Of a stretch of 47,232 nt of DNA, positions 1-10,061 are shown in pieces. Position 1 is the stretch's first letter. Each line of letters starts with the position of its first letter. The notes beneath the pieces are model-generated. The model searched no databases. It was not told the origin of the DNA and saw only the letters and a list, made by a program, of their open reading frames with translations. The stretch is from Alphaproteobacteria bacterium. Lineage in GTDB: Bacteria > Pseudomonadota > Alphaproteobacteria > CACIAM-22H2. The translations under genes and the position numbers were made by a program. The stretch lies in assembly GCA_016793165.1 (NCBI GenBank), contig JAEULA010000003.1, positions 1-47,232 of the forward strand, in the 5' to 3' direction.

Positions 1-1695
1 CCTGGGGCCTTCTGGCGGGACCTGGTCGCCTTCACCTGGAATTTGCGGACCTTCGAGGGGCGCGACGCAATCGCTTCGATGCTGGGCGCGACGCTCGGCG
101 CAATCCGCCCAAGCGCGTTCCTGCTCGGCGGGCCGGTGGTCTCCGCTGACGGCGTCGATGAGGCGCGGATCACCTTCGAGACGGCGGTCGGACGCGGCGA
201 GGGCTACGTGCGCTTGCGCGACGGTCGCGCCTGGACGCTGCTCACTCGGCTGACCGAGCTGAAGGGCCACGAGGAGAAGCGGGGCCCCAGGCGCGAACTG
301 GGCGTCGAGCACGGCGTGCACCGGAATCGGCGCACGTGGCTCGAGGCGCGCGAGGCCGAGGCGGCCGAGCTCGGCGTGGTCCGCCAGCCCTATTGCCTGA
401 TCATCGGCGGCGGTCAGGGCGGGCTCTCGCTCGGCGCGCGACTCCGGCGGCTCGACGTCCCGACGATCATCCTCGAGAGCAACGCGCGCCCGGGCGACGG
501 CTGGCGCCGGCGCTACAAGTCGCTCTGCCTGCATGACCCCGTCTGGTACGACCATCTGCCGTACCTGCCGTTTCCCGACCACTGGCCGGTCTTCACGCCC
601 AAGGATCGTCTCGCGGAGTGGCTCGAGTTCTACGCCCGGGTGATGGAGCTCGACGTCTGGACGTCGTCCACCTGTCGTCGGGCGCGCTTCGACGCGGCGC
701 GCGGCGAGTGGGAGGTCGTCGTCGACCGCGCCGGCATCGAGACGACGTTGCGGCCCAAGCAGCTCGTGCTCGCCACCGGCATGGCCGGCGTTCCCGACGT
801 GCCGAGCTTTCCCGGCATGGAGACTTTCCGGGGGCAGCAGCATCATTCGAGCCGACATCCCTCGGGCGAGGCTTATGCCGGCAAGCGCTGCGTGATCATC
901 GGGGCCAACAACTCGGCGCACGATATCGCGGCCGATCTCTGGGAGCACGGCGCCGACGTCACGATGGTGCAGCGCTCGCCGACGACGGTCGTGCGCTCCG
1001 AGTCGATGATGGAGTTCGCCTGGAAGCACCTGTACTCCGAGCAGGCGCTGGCCCGCGGCGTCGGCACCGACCTGGCCGATCTTCTCAACGCCTCGGTCCC
1101 GCATCGCCTTGTGCCCGAGCGGCAGAAACCGATCTACGACGCCATCCGCGCCCATGACCACGACCACTACGCGCGGCTCGAGAAGGCCGGCTTCATGCTC
1201 GATTTCGGCGAGGACGACTCCGGGCTCGCGGTGAAATACGCGCGGCGAGGCTCGGGGTACTACATCGACGTCGGCGCCTCGGCGCTGGTCGCCGACGGCC
1301 AGATCAAGCTGCGCAGCCGGGTCGAGGTCGCCCGCATCGGCGAGCGCGGCGTCGTGCTGTCGGACGGCAGCGAATTGCCGGCGGACCTGATCGTCTATGC
1401 GACGGGCTTCGGCTCGATGAACGGCTGGGCGGCGCAGCTGATCAGCCAGGAGGTCGCCGACAAGGTCGGCAAGTGCTGGGGCCTCGGCTCCGGCACCGCG
1501 AAGGACCCCGGCCCGTGGGAGGGCGAGCTGCGCAACATGTGGAAGCCGACGCAGCAGGAAGGACTGTGGTTCATGGGCGGCAATCTCGCGCAGGCGCGGT
1601 TCTTCTCGCTGACCCTGGCGCTGCAGCTGAAGGCGCGCCAGCTCGGCATGCCCACGCCGGTCCACGCGCTGCAGCCCGTCCACCACCGGGCCTGA
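1..1695 (+). CDS. Flavin-containing monooxygenase (5' end outside window)
   Basis: NAD(P)H- and FAD-dependent monooxygenase of the FMO/Baeyer-Villiger type; substrate unknown. The reading frame is open to base 1, and the first codons read like the NTF2/SnoaL-like N-terminal extension seen in many bacterial FMOs, so the true start lies upstream; a TTG at 43 is probably internal. The FAD-binding GGGQGG loop is at 406-423, followed by a typical beta-strand 2 acid (LES). The FMO fingerprint (F-x-G-x-x-x-H-S) is near 826-858. The NADP-binding loop (GANNSAHD) starts at 901. A late ATGFGS segment near 1399 matches the second Rossmann motif. The visible part is 564 codons. The next gene starts 13 bases after the stop. 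The family is clear; the substrate cannot be read from sequence. Confidence 0.88.
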   Translation, partial: PGAFWRDLVAFTWNLRTFEGRDAIASMLGATLGAIRPSAFLLGGPVVSADGVDEARITFETAVGRGEGYVRLRDGRAWTLLTRLTELKGHEEKRGPRRELGVEHGVHRNRRTWLEAREAEAAELGVVRQPYCLIIGGGQGGLSLGARLRRLDVPTIILESNARPGDGWRRRYKSLCLHDPVWYDHLPYLPFPDHWPVFTPKDRLAEWLEFYARVMELDVWTSSTCRRARFDAARGEWEVVVDRAGIETTLRPKQLVLATGMAGVPDVPSFPGMETFRGQQHHSSRHPSGEAYAGKRCVIIGANNSAHDIAADLWEHGADVTMVQRSPTTVVRSESMMEFAWKHLYSEQALARGVGTDLADLLNASVPHRLVPERQKPIYDAIRAHDHDHYARLEKAGFMLDFGEDDSGLAVKYARRGSGYYIDVGASALVADGQIKLRSRVEVARIGERGVVLSDGSELPADLIVYATGFGSMNGWAAQLISQEVADKVGKCWGLGSGTAKDPGPWEGELRNMWKPTQQEGLWFMGGNLAQARFFSLTLALQLKARQLGMPTPVHALQPVHHRA

Positions 1696-1708
1696 GCGGC
1701 GGTCGTCG

Positions 1709-2467
1709 ATGGAGCGGCGACGGATTGCCGGGCTCGACGTCCGGCGCTTCCCCGACCGCCCGGCCCTCGGGGCCGCGGCGGCGGCCGATATCGCGGCGTT
1801 CATGCGCGCGCGCCTCGCGCGCCAGCCGAGGCTGCGGATGATCTTCGCCGCCGCGCCGAGCCAGGGCGAGATGCTCGCGGCGCTGATCGCCGAGCCCGGC
1901 ATCGATTGGCCGCGCGTCGTCGCCTTCCACATGGACGAGTACCACACGCTGCCCGCGGGCGCGCCGCAGCGCTTCGGCAACTGGCTGCGCCGGGCGCTGT
2001 TCGCGCACGTGTCGATCGGCGAGATCCGCCTGATCGAGGCCGAGGCCGACCCAAGCGCGGCGATGGCCGACTACGCGCGCCATCTCGCGATGGCGCCGAT
2101 CGATGCCGTGTGCCTGGGCATCGGGGTCAACGGCCATCTCGCCTTCAACGACCCGCCGGTCGCCGACCTCGCCGATCCGCTCGACGTGAAGCTCGTCGAG
2201 CTCGACGAGACCTGCCGCCGGCAGCAGGTCGACGACGGCGCGTTCACGCGGCTCGACGACGTGCCGCGGGTCGCCGTCACCCTGACGGTGCCGCGGCTGT
2301 TGCGCGCGGACCGGCTGTTCTGCGTCGTGCCCGGTCCCGCCAAGCGCGAGGCCGTGCGGCGGAGCCTCCACGACCCGATCGGCGCGGCCTGCCCCGGCAC
2401 GGCCCTGCGCCTGCACGGGGACTGCACGCTCTACGTGGATCGCGACTCGCATCCGGAGCCGCTCTGA
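1709..2467 (+). CDS. NagB-like glucosamine-6-phosphate deaminase family protein
   Basis: 252 residues, close to the 266 of E. coli NagB, which isomerises and deaminates glucosamine-6-phosphate to fructose-6-phosphate. Visible motifs are FHMDEY (73-78), GVNGHLAFND (139-148) and CRRQQVDDGAF. The usual phosphate-loop glycine pair is replaced by AAAPSQ (47-52), and the catalytic Asp141 of E. coli NagB is Asn141 here, while His143 is kept and Glu148 is Asp. These features match a known divergent NagB-like branch, so the true substrate may be another amino-sugar phosphate. It lies between the monooxygenase and an amino-acid importer, with short gaps, possibly in one transcript. No nagA or sugar permease is next to it. 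Confidence 0.8.
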   Translation: MERRRIAGLDVRRFPDRPALGAAAAADIAAFMRARLARQPRLRMIFAAAPSQGEMLAALIAEPGIDWPRVVAFHMDEYHTLPAGAPQRFGNWLRRALFAHVSIGEIRLIEAEADPSAAMADYARHLAMAPIDAVCLGIGVNGHLAFNDPPVADLADPLDVKLVELDETCRRQQVDDGAFTRLDDVPRVAVTLTVPRLLRADRLFCVVPGPAKREAVRRSLHDPIGAACPGTALRLHGDCTLYVDRDSHPEPL

Positions 2468-2594
2468 GCCCGGTTCGACGCGCCCCGGGGCTGACGAGCC
2501 GCGCCGATGTGGTAGCGTGACCGCATCGGATCCGGCGCGATGCGGCTGCACGGGCAGCGGTCGTCGGCGGTCACCGGCCACTCGGGAGGATTCC

Positions 2595-3428
2595 ATGCTC
2601 ATTCGTCACGCGCGCCGCGGCGCGCTCGCGCTCGCAGCCGTCATCACCGTCGCGCTCGTCCAGGGCGCCGTCGCCCAGACGCCGCCGCCGTCGACGCCGC
2701 GCGTCGACGCGATCAAGAAGGCCGGCGCGCTGCGCGTCGGCGTGCTCGCCAATCCGCCCTGGCTGACCGAGAACACCAAGAACCCGCAGCAGCCCTGGGG
2801 CGGCCCGGCCTGGACGCTCGCCGTCGAGGCCGCGAACCGGATGGGCGTGAAGGTGCAGCCGATCGCGGTTTCGCACGAGACCAAGGTGCCGGTGCTCGCG
2901 ACCAACCAGGTCGACATCTCGATCACCGCGCTGGCGGAGACGCCGGAGCGCCTGAAGGTCGTCGACTTCATCAGCTACTCGAACACCAGCGTGTGCATGT
3001 TCGGGCGCGCGAACAACGCGAAGTTCATGGCGGCGAAGACGGTCGACGATCTCAACAAGCCCGAGATCACGATCGCCTACATCACCGGCGGCGCCGAGGA
3101 GACCTGGGTGCCGCAGCGCTTCCCGGCGGCGAAGGGCCGCGGGGCGGTGAACACGGGCTCGCCGGCGCCGATCGAGGAGATCATGGCCGGCCGCGCGGAC
3201 GCGGCCCCCATCAACCGCATCCAGTGGCTGTCGGTCTCGAAGAAGATCAAGGGCCTCGCCGTGCTGCCGAGCGAGAAGGATTGCCAGGGCTCGCAGGAGA
3301 AGGCGCAGCCCGTCGGCGTCGCCATCGACAAGGGCCAGGATGCCTGGCTCGCATGGCTGCGCGGCGTCGCCAAGGAGATCCAGGACAAGCTGACGGCGGA
3401 AGAGCTGTCGATCGCCAACGCCGATTGA
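2595..3428 (+). CDS. Amino-acid ABC transporter substrate-binding protein (family 3)
   Basis: Periplasmic binding protein of 277 residues for a polar amino-acid importer. I chose the ATG at 2595 because GGAGGA lies just upstream (2585-2590) and it gives a good Sec signal peptide: two early Arg, a hydrophobic stretch about residues 10-25, and AVA before Gln at about 28. The mature start (VDAIKKAGALRVGV) and the later DISITALAETPERLKVVDFI stretch are classic SBP_bac_3 features. It is followed by a 171-base gap with strong hairpins and then two permeases and an ATPase, so it is the binding component of that system. Ligand cannot be told; the gene is in the right place to be expressed above the membrane components. 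Confidence 0.9.
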   Translation: MLIRHARRGALALAAVITVALVQGAVAQTPPPSTPRVDAIKKAGALRVGVLANPPWLTENTKNPQQPWGGPAWTLAVEAANRMGVKVQPIAVSHETKVPVLATNQVDISITALAETPERLKVVDFISYSNTSVCMFGRANNAKFMAAKTVDDLNKPEITIAYITGGAEETWVPQRFPAAKGRGAVNTGSPAPIEEIMAGRADAAPINRIQWLSVSKKIKGLAVLPSEKDCQGSQEKAQPVGVAIDKGQDAWLAWLRGVAKEIQDKLTAEELSIANAD

Positions 3429-3439
3429 GTTCGGCGCAT

Positions 3440-3530
3440 CCCCTCCCGTCGCGCGACAGAGCGACGGGAGGGGTGGCCGCGTCGCGGCCAGGAAGCGCGG
3501 GCGCCGCTCCGGAGCCGCGCCCGCGCTTCC
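3440..3530 (+). repeat. Tandem strong stem-loops between binding-protein and permease genes
   Basis: Two perfect 13-bp stems stand in tandem. The first pairs 3440-3452 with 3461-3473 around an 8-base loop. The second pairs 3491-3503 with 3518-3530, and its loop holds a further 5-bp palindrome (3506-3515). Between them, GGCCGCG/CGCGGCC forms a small hairpin. There is no T-run, so a simple intrinsic terminator is unlikely. Placement just after a binding-protein gene inside an operon fits an RNA-stabilising or attenuating role, as known for malE-malF. The core GGAGGGGTGGCCGCG recurs at 9918-9932. Confidence 0.75.
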
Positions 3531-3599
3531 GGCCCTCGCTTCGCCCGGGCACGCCGCCTGTTCGGCGTCGCCGGACAGGACGGGACGCCATCCGCCTTC

Positions 3600-4265
3600 A
3601 TGCTCGACCTCCTCGAACCCATCACCGACAACTTCGCCTTCCTTTGGGCAGGCATCGAGACGACGCTGCTCGTCTCGGCGCTTTCGGTGCTGTTCAGCCT
3701 GCTGCTCGGCTTCGCGGTGGGCCTGGGGCGGATCTACGGGCCCGGCTGGCTCAAGCCCGTCCTGGTCTTCTACATCGACTCCATGCGCGCGATCCCGGTC
3801 CTGGTCGTCATCGTCTGGACCTTCTTCGCGCTCCCGATCCTGTTCGGCCTGACCATGAAGCCGATCGTGGCGGCGGTCGGCGCGATCTCCGTGCACGTCG
3901 CGGCCTCGGTCGCCGAGATCGTGCGCGCGGGCATCGAGTCGATCCGCCAGGGCCAGAGCTGGGCGGGGCTCGCGCTGGGGATGAGCCGCTGGCAGCTGCT
4001 GCGCAAGATCATCCTGCCGCAGGCGGTCGTGCGCATGCTGCCGTCCTTCGGGTCGGTCGTGATCATCTCGATCAAGGACTCGGCGATCGCCTCGGTGATC
4101 GCGGTCCCCGACATCATCCGCCATGCGGAGACCGTCGTCGCGCAGACCTACCGGCCGTTCGAGACCTACACCTTCGCGATGGTCGTGTTCTTCGTGATCC
4201 TGTTCCCGATCGCGAGGGCGGTCGATCACCTCTACGGCCGCATCGGCCACCGGGGTCGCTCTTGA
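3600..4265 (+). CDS. Amino-acid ABC transporter permease (HisM/GlnP family)
   Basis: Inner-membrane permease of 221 residues with about five hydrophobic segments. The ATP-binding-protein contact loop (EAA motif) is visible as [23 protein letters not shown] followed by [11 protein letters not shown], about residues 100-145. The ATG at 3600 starts directly with a hydrophobic N-terminus typical of the family (His/Glu/Gln/Arg/opine subfamily). Its stop overlaps the TTG start of the second permease, so the two are translationally coupled and should form a heterodimer. It lies downstream of the binding-protein gene and its hairpins. Confidence 0.9.
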   Translation: MLDLLEPITDNFAFLWAGIETTLLVSALSVLFSLLLGFAVGLGRIYGPGWLKPVLVFYIDSMRAIPVLVVIVWTFFALPILFGLTMKPIVAAVGAISVHVAASVAEIVRAGIESIRQGQSWAGLALGMSRWQLLRKIILPQAVVRMLPSFGSVVIISIKDSAIASVIAVPDIIRHAETVVAQTYRPFETYTFAMVVFFVILFPIARAVDHLYGRIGHRGRS

Positions 4266-4921
4266 CCCTCGACTGGTCGGTGGTGTGGACGCATCGCTGG
4301 GCGCTGCTCGAGGGCGCCGGCATGACGATCGTGCTTACGGTGCTGACGATGGCGATCGCGGTGCCGGGCGGCATCCTGCTCGCCGCGATGCGCCTCGCGC
4401 CCACCCGCCTGCTGCGCTGGCCGGCCGCCGCCTTCGTCGAGTTCTTCCGCTGCACGCCGCTGGTGATCCAGGTCTACTGGGCCTTCTACGTGCTCCCCGC
4501 CGAGTTCGGCATGCAGCTCTCGGGCTTCGCCACCGGCCTGCTCGCGCTCTCGCTCAACGTCTCGGCCTTCAATTCCGAGACCTTCCGCGCCGGCATCGCC
4601 TCGATCCGCCGCGGCCAGGGCGATGCCGGCCTGGCGATGGGCATGTCGAAGCTCCAGGTCTTCCGCATCGTCATCCTGCCGCAGGCGGTCAAGCGCGTGC
4701 TGCCGGTGCTGGCCACGACCTGGGTGGCGCTGTTCAAGGACACCTCCCTGGTCTCGGTGATCGCGGTCTCCGACCTCGCCTACACCGCGATGCAGCTGCG
4801 CTCGAAGACGTTCCGCATCCTCGAGTTCCTCACCGCGATGGCGCTGCTCTACTGGGCGATGGGCTATCCGCAGGCGAAGCTGACCGACTGGATCCACCGG
4901 CGCATGGCAGGCAAGGAATGA
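4262..4921 (+). CDS. Amino-acid ABC transporter permease, second subunit
   Basis: Inner-membrane permease of 219 residues. No ATG or GTG is suitably placed; a TTG at 4262 overlaps the TGA of the preceding permease (4263-4265) and gives the expected N-terminus, [16 protein letters not shown], followed by the first membrane helix. The EAA loop is [20 protein letters not shown] then [12 protein letters not shown]. The stop (4919-4921) overlaps the ATG of the ATPase gene (4918) in an ATGA. It pairs with the upstream permease; the family and role are clear, the start slightly less so. Confidence 0.88.
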   Translation: MTLDWSVVWTHRWALLEGAGMTIVLTVLTMAIAVPGGILLAAMRLAPTRLLRWPAAAFVEFFRCTPLVIQVYWAFYVLPAEFGMQLSGFATGLLALSLNVSAFNSETFRAGIASIRRGQGDAGLAMGMSKLQVFRIVILPQAVKRVLPVLATTWVALFKDTSLVSVIAVSDLAYTAMQLRSKTFRILEFLTAMALLYWAMGYPQAKLTDWIHRRMAGKE

Positions 4922-5700
4922 CGGCGTCCCCCGACACTTCGACGCGGCGCAAGGCGAAGCCGGTGCCGCGCCTCGCCTTCGAGGGCGTGCGCAAGAGCTT
5001 CGGCGCGTTGACGGTCCTCGACGGCGTGTCGATGCACGTCCATCCTGGCGAGGTCGTCTGCGTGATCGGACCTTCCGGCTCGGGCAAGTCGACGCTGCTC
5101 AAATGCGCCAACGCCCTCGAGCCGATCCAGGGCGGGCGCATCGTCTTCGACGGCGAGCCGCTGCCGAGCTCGTCCGACGGGATCCGCAAGGTGCGCCAGC
5201 GCATGGGCATGGTGTTCCAGAGCTTCGAGCTGTTCCCGCACATGACGGCGCTGCAGAACGTGGTCGTGGGGCCCGCGACGGTTCTCGGCATCGATGCCGC
5301 GCGCGCGCGCGAACGCGCGGTCGCGCTGCTCGACAAGGTCGGCCTCGCGGACAAGCACGCCCAGTACCCCAGCGCGCTCTCGGGCGGCCAGCAGCAGCGC
5401 GTGGCGATCGCCCGTGCGCTGGCGATGGAGCCGGAGGTGATGCTGTTCGACGAGCCGACTTCGGCCCTCGACCCGGAGACCATCGGCGAGGTGCTCTCGG
5501 TGATGAAGCGGCTCGCCGACGAGGGCATGACGATGATGGTCGTCACCCACGAGATGACCTTCGCGCGCCGCGTCGCGGACTGGGTCGTCGTCATCGACCG
5601 CGGTCAGATCGTGGAAGAGGGCGTGCCGGCGCGGATCTTCGAATCGCCGCGCGAGCCGCGCACGCGCGAGTTCCTGAGCCACCTGGAGTGGCACGGCTGA
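4918..5700 (+). CDS. Amino-acid ABC transporter ATPase (GlnQ/HisP family)
   Basis: Cytoplasmic ATPase of 260 residues that powers the importer encoded just upstream. Walker A is GPSGSGKST (51-59), the Q-loop region reads [10 protein letters not shown], the ABC signature is LSGGQQQR, Walker B is [12 protein letters not shown], and the switch His is in VVTHEM. The first 18 residues are a basic extension before the normal fold. It overlaps the second permease by four bases and completes a four-gene importer (2595-5700). It ends 17 bases from the convergent end of the minus-strand Dpp operon, with no convincing terminator in the gap. Confidence 0.93.
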   Translation: MTASPDTSTRRKAKPVPRLAFEGVRKSFGALTVLDGVSMHVHPGEVVCVIGPSGSGKSTLLKCANALEPIQGGRIVFDGEPLPSSSDGIRKVRQRMGMVFQSFELFPHMTALQNVVVGPATVLGIDAARARERAVALLDKVGLADKHAQYPSALSGGQQQRVAIARALAMEPEVMLFDEPTSALDPETIGEVLSVMKRLADEGMTMMVVTHEMTFARRVADWVVVIDRGQIVEEGVPARIFESPREPRTREFLSHLEWHG

Positions 5701-5717
5701 ACGCGGCCGCGCCGGCG

Positions 5718-6712
5718 TCACGCGATCGCGGCGGCCGTCTTGTGGCAGGCGGTGACGTGGTCGGCGCCAATCGCGAGCAGGCCCGGCTCCCGCGTGCGGC
5801 AGGCCTCGCCGACCTCCTGGGCGTAGCGGCAGCGCGTGTGGAATCGGCAACCCGGCGGCGGCGCGGCGGGCGAGGGCACGTCGCCTTCGAGCACGATGCG
5901 CTCGCGGCGCAGGCGCGGATCGGGCACCGGGATCGCCGACATCAGCGCCTGGGTATAGGGATGGCGCGGCGCCGCGAAGAGCTCGTCGACCGGCGCCACC
6001 TCGACCAGCTTGCCGAGATACATGACGCCGATGCGGTCCGAAACCTGGCGCACCGCGGCGAGGCCGTGGGCGATGAACAGGTAGGAGAGGCCGAAGGCGC
6101 GCTGCAGATCCGCGAGCAGGTTGAGCACCTGCGCCTGGATCGAGACGTCGAGGGCCGAGACCGGTTCGTCGCAGACGATCAGCTTGGGCTTGAGCGCGAG
6201 CGCCCGTGCGATGCCGACACGCTGGCGCTGGCCGCCCGAGAGCTCGTGGGGCCAGCGCGTCGCGAAGGCGGCGGACAGGCCGACCGCGTCGAGGAGCGTA
6301 CGCACCTCGCGCCGCTTGTCCTCGCCGCGCGCGAGGCCGTGGATGTCGAAGGCCTCGCCGACGATCGCCTCCACGGTCATGCGCGGGTTGAGCGAGGCGT
6401 AGGGATCCTGGAAGACGATCTGGATCTCGCGGCGCAGGGCGCGGCGCTCGGATGCGCCGAGGCGCGCCATGTCGCGACCCTCGAAGAGCACTTGGCCGGC
6501 GGTCGCCGGCTGCAACCCGACGATGACCTTGCCCAGCGTGCTCTTGCCGCACCCGGACTCGCCGACGAGGCCGAAGGTCTCGCCGCGGCGGATCGTGAAG
6601 GAGACCCCGTCGACGGCCTTCACGGCGCCCGGCGCATGGCTGAACAAGCCGCGCCCGCCGAGCGGGAAATGGCGCTTGAGGTCGCGCACCTCGAGCAGGA
6701 TCGCTTCGTCGC

Positions 6713-6716
<4 letters not shown>
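5718..6716 (-). CDS. Dipeptide/oligopeptide ABC transporter ATPase (DppF/OppF type)
   Basis: ATPase of 332 residues, last gene of the ten-gene minus-strand operon. Walker A is GESGCGKST (52-60), signature LSGGQRQR, Walker [13 protein letters not shown]. The C-terminal tail carries the Cys pattern typical of Opp/Dpp ATPases (CRFHTRC, then C in GEACRT and TACHK), which in this family can bind an iron-sulfur cluster. Its ATG (6714-6716) overlaps the stop of the partner ATPase (ATGA), so the two are made together. It likely forms the heterodimeric motor of the importer at 9034-12519. Confidence 0.93.
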
Positions 6717-7699
<983 letters not shown>

Positions 7700-7713
7700 G
7701 GCGGTGCCGCCGG

Positions 7714-9030
7714 TCAGATGAGCACGCCTTTCTGCAGGAGGCTGCCGCGCAGCAGTGACGGATCGAGATCGCGTGGGCGCACGCGCCGCTCCAGGCTCAT
7801 GATCGCCGCCGTGCCCGCGGCCTGGCCCATCGCCATGCCCGGGCCCATGACGCGCACCGAGGCCTGGCCGTCATGCGTCGCCGAGACGCAGCGCCCCGAG
7901 AGCAGCAGGTTGTCGATTTCCAGCGGCACCAGGCAGCGATAGGGCACCTGGTAGAACTCGTCGCCCGGCAGGTGCAGCCGCACCGTGCCCTGGCCGACAT
8001 GGTCCTCGATCGGCCAGGAGCTGCGGCAGATCGCGTCGTCGAACTTGTGCGCGCCGAGCACGTCCTCGCGCGTGAGCACGTACTCGCCCATGATCCGCCG
8101 CGTCTCGCGGATGCCGAGCTGCGGCGCGATCGCGTCGATGCGCGACTTCTCGAAGCCCGGGATGTACTTCACCAGGAAGCGCGCGAAGTCGTCGACCTGG
8201 CGGCGGCCCTCGAGATGGCCGCGCGTCAGGCTCCACGGGTCGGTGCCGTCGATGCCGTGCACGCGGCTCATGTTGACATGCACCTTGCCGGGCTGCGGCG
8301 AGGGCGAGAACGAGCCGCTGTTGCGCGGGAAGTCGAACTCGCCGCTCGCCGTCTTCTCCGTCAGGAGCCGTTTGATTTCCGCCTCCGGGAAGGCCATGGC
8401 GCGCTCGACGTCGACGTCGCCCATGTAGAAGACCATCGTCGGCGCCTGCAGCGTGCCGTCGGCGGCGCCCTTCTCGAACGGCGCCCCGGCAAAGGCCGCG
8501 ACGTCGCCGTCGCCCGAGGCGTCGATGATGCGCGATGCCAGCACCGCCTCGCGCCCGCCCTTGTGCTCGACGACGACGCCGCGGATCTCGCCGTCGCGGA
8601 TCAACGCCTCGACGACCACGGCCTGGAACAGGATCTCGACGCCGCACTCGACCAGCCACCGGTCGAGAACGACCTTGAACATCTCGTGGTCGATCTGAAA
8701 GCGGTGGCGGTACTTGTGGCCCGCGTTGATCGCCGCGAGCCGGTCCATCGCCTCCTTGGGGATCGAGCCGACGAGCAGCTGGTGCGTCGATTGCGGCCCG
8801 CAGGTGTAGACGCCGCAGAACACGCCGACCATCGCCGCGGTCGCCGTTCCGCCGAGGAAGCCGTAGCGGTCGATCAGCATGACCTTGGCGCCCATGCGCG
8901 CGGCGGCGATCGCGGCACTGCAGCCCGAGGTGCCGCCGCCGATCACCAGGATGTCGACCTCGCGCGAGATCCGCGTGCGCCGCGGCGGCTCGCTGACCTC
9001 GCCGGTCTGGGGATTGAAGTCGATCGCCAT
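7714..9030 (-). CDS. FAD-dependent oxidoreductase (FAD_oxidored family)
   Basis: Flavoprotein of 438 residues. Near the N-terminus, [20 protein letters not shown] is the dinucleotide-binding loop, followed by the acidic strand end (LIDR) and [13 protein letters not shown], a segment typical of the PF12831 family. Near the middle, [18 protein letters not shown] is the second FAD contact, and near the end [14 protein letters not shown] followed by [17 protein letters not shown] is the family's C-terminal FAD motif. It sits inside the transporter operon (3 bases after DppC, 14 before DppD), so it probably oxidises or reduces the imported substrate or a product. I cannot name the reaction. Confidence 0.85.
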   Translation of the reverse strand: MAIDFNPQTGEVSEPPRRTRISREVDILVIGGGTSGCSAAIAAARMGAKVMLIDRYGFLGGTATAAMVGVFCGVYTCGPQSTHQLLVGSIPKEAMDRLAAINAGHKYRHRFQIDHEMFKVVLDRWLVECGVEILFQAVVVEALIRDGEIRGVVVEHKGGREAVLASRIIDASGDGDVAAFAGAPFEKGAADGTLQAPTMVFYMGDVDVERAMAFPEAEIKRLLTEKTASGEFDFPRNSGSFSPSPQPGKVHVNMSRVHGIDGTDPWSLTRGHLEGRRQVDDFARFLVKYIPGFEKSRIDAIAPQLGIRETRRIMGEYVLTREDVLGAHKFDDAICRSSWPIEDHVGQGTVRLHLPGDEFYQVPYRCLVPLEIDNLLLSGRCVSATHDGQASVRVMGPGMAMGQAAGTAAIMSLERRVRPRDLDPSLLRGSLLQKGVLI

Positions 9031-9033
9031 GGC

Positions 9034-9885
9034 TCACTTCTCCGCATGTCGAAGCTTGGGGTCGAGCAGGTCGCGCAGCCGGTCGCCGACGAGGTTGATC
9101 GCCACGACGGTGATGAAGATCGCGAGTCCGGGGATCGCCGCGACCCACCAGGCGGTGCCCATGTAGCTGCGGCCGTCGGCGATCATCGCACCCCAGGTCG
9201 GAATGCGCGCCGGCACGCCGAGGCCGAGGAAGCTCAGCGACGCCTCGTAGAGGATCATGCGCGCGACCATCAGGCTGCTGATGACGATGATCGACGAGGT
9301 GAGGTTCGGGAGCAGATGGCGCGCCAGGATGCGGACGGTGCGCGCGCCGAGCGCCTGCGCTGCCTGGATGAACTCCCGCTCGCGGAGAGCCAGGGTCTCC
9401 GCGCGAACGACGCGGGCGTACTGCACCCAGTGCGCCGCGCCGAGAACGAGGATGAGGTTGAACAGGCTGGGGCCGAGCACCGCGATCACCGCGAGGATCA
9501 GCACCAGGAACGGCACGGCGAGCTGGATGTCCGCGAGCCCCATCAGCCAGCGGCCGATGCGCGCGTCGTCGTAGCCGGCGACCAGCCCGATCGTCACACC
9601 GAGCAGCGCCGAGACCGCGACCGCCGCCACGCCGACCAGCAGCGAGACGCGGGCGCCCATGATCAGCCGGCTCAGCAGGTCGCGGCCCAGCGCGTCGGTG
9701 CCGAGCACGTGGAAGCCGACCTCCGAGCGCGCGAGCGGCGGCAACAGCCGGCTCAGCAGGTCCTGCGCCGCGGGATCGTGCGGCACGATGAACGGGGCGA
9801 GCAGCGCCAATGCCAGCACCACCGAGAGCACCACGACGCCGAAGGCCGCGAGCCGGCTCGCGAGAAGGCGGGCGAGAAGAGTCAT
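9034..9885 (-). CDS. Dipeptide ABC transporter permease (DppC type)
   Basis: Inner-membrane permease of 283 residues. The N-terminus has the DppC-type cytoplasmic lead-in and first helix, then LLSRLLPPLA and HVLGTDALGRDLLSRLIMGAR, the classic OppC_N/DppC segment. The EAA loop reads REREFIQAAQALGARTVRILARHLLPN. Three bases separate it from the oxidoreductase gene. The unusual point is upstream: a 176-base gap to DppB filled by nested palindromes, in an operon where other gaps are 3-24 bases or overlaps. Confidence 0.92.
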   Translation of the reverse strand: MTLLARLLASRLAAFGVVVLSVVLALALLAPFIVPHDPAAQDLLSRLLPPLARSEVGFHVLGTDALGRDLLSRLIMGARVSLLVGVAAVAVSALLGVTIGLVAGYDDARIGRWLMGLADIQLAVPFLVLILAVIAVLGPSLFNLILVLGAAHWVQYARVVRAETLALREREFIQAAQALGARTVRILARHLLPNLTSSIIVISSLMVARMILYEASLSFLGLGVPARIPTWGAMIADGRSYMGTAWWVAAIPGLAIFITVVAINLVGDRLRDLLDPKLRHAEK

Positions 9886-9890
9886 TCACT

Positions 9891-10038
9891 CCCCTCCTGT
9901 GCGGCGGAGCCGCATAGGAGGGGTGGCCGCGAAGCGGCCGGGGAGGACATGAGCGTCTCGTGCGAGACGCCATTGTCCTCCCCGCCCTCGCTGCGCTCGG
10001 CCACCCCTCCTGTTCGCGCTGCGCGCGAATAGGAGGGG
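9891..10038. repeat. Nested palindromic (REPIN-like) element between two permease genes
   Basis: About 148 bases fold into a compound inverted structure. Each end has its own hairpin: 9891-9905 pairs with 9909-9923 and 10004-10019 with 10023-10038, each interrupted only by one G-T wobble. The ends are also inverse to each other (AGGAGGGGTGGCC at 9916-9928 against GGCCACCCCTCCT near 9999-10011). Inside, GGGGAGGACA (9940-9949) pairs with TGTCCTCCCC (9974-9983) around an 8-bp stem. This two-inverted-units layout is that of a REP doublet. It interrupts the operon between DppB and DppC. Confidence 0.75.
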
Positions 10039-10061
10039 ATGGGGTGGACGAAGGGCACCCA

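Noticed and set aside
2571..4250. Long open frames opposite or out of phase with clear genes (for example 2571-4250 minus, 7873-10032 plus, 15012-16235 plus)
   Set aside because: They are Arg/Ala/Asp/His-rich shadow frames produced by high GC; none shows family motifs, and each is covered by a well-supported gene.
5701..5737. CGGCCGC/GCGGCCG inverted repeat between two convergent operons as a bidirectional terminator
   Set aside because: Only 7 bp with a 20-base loop that includes a stop codon, and no T-run on either side.
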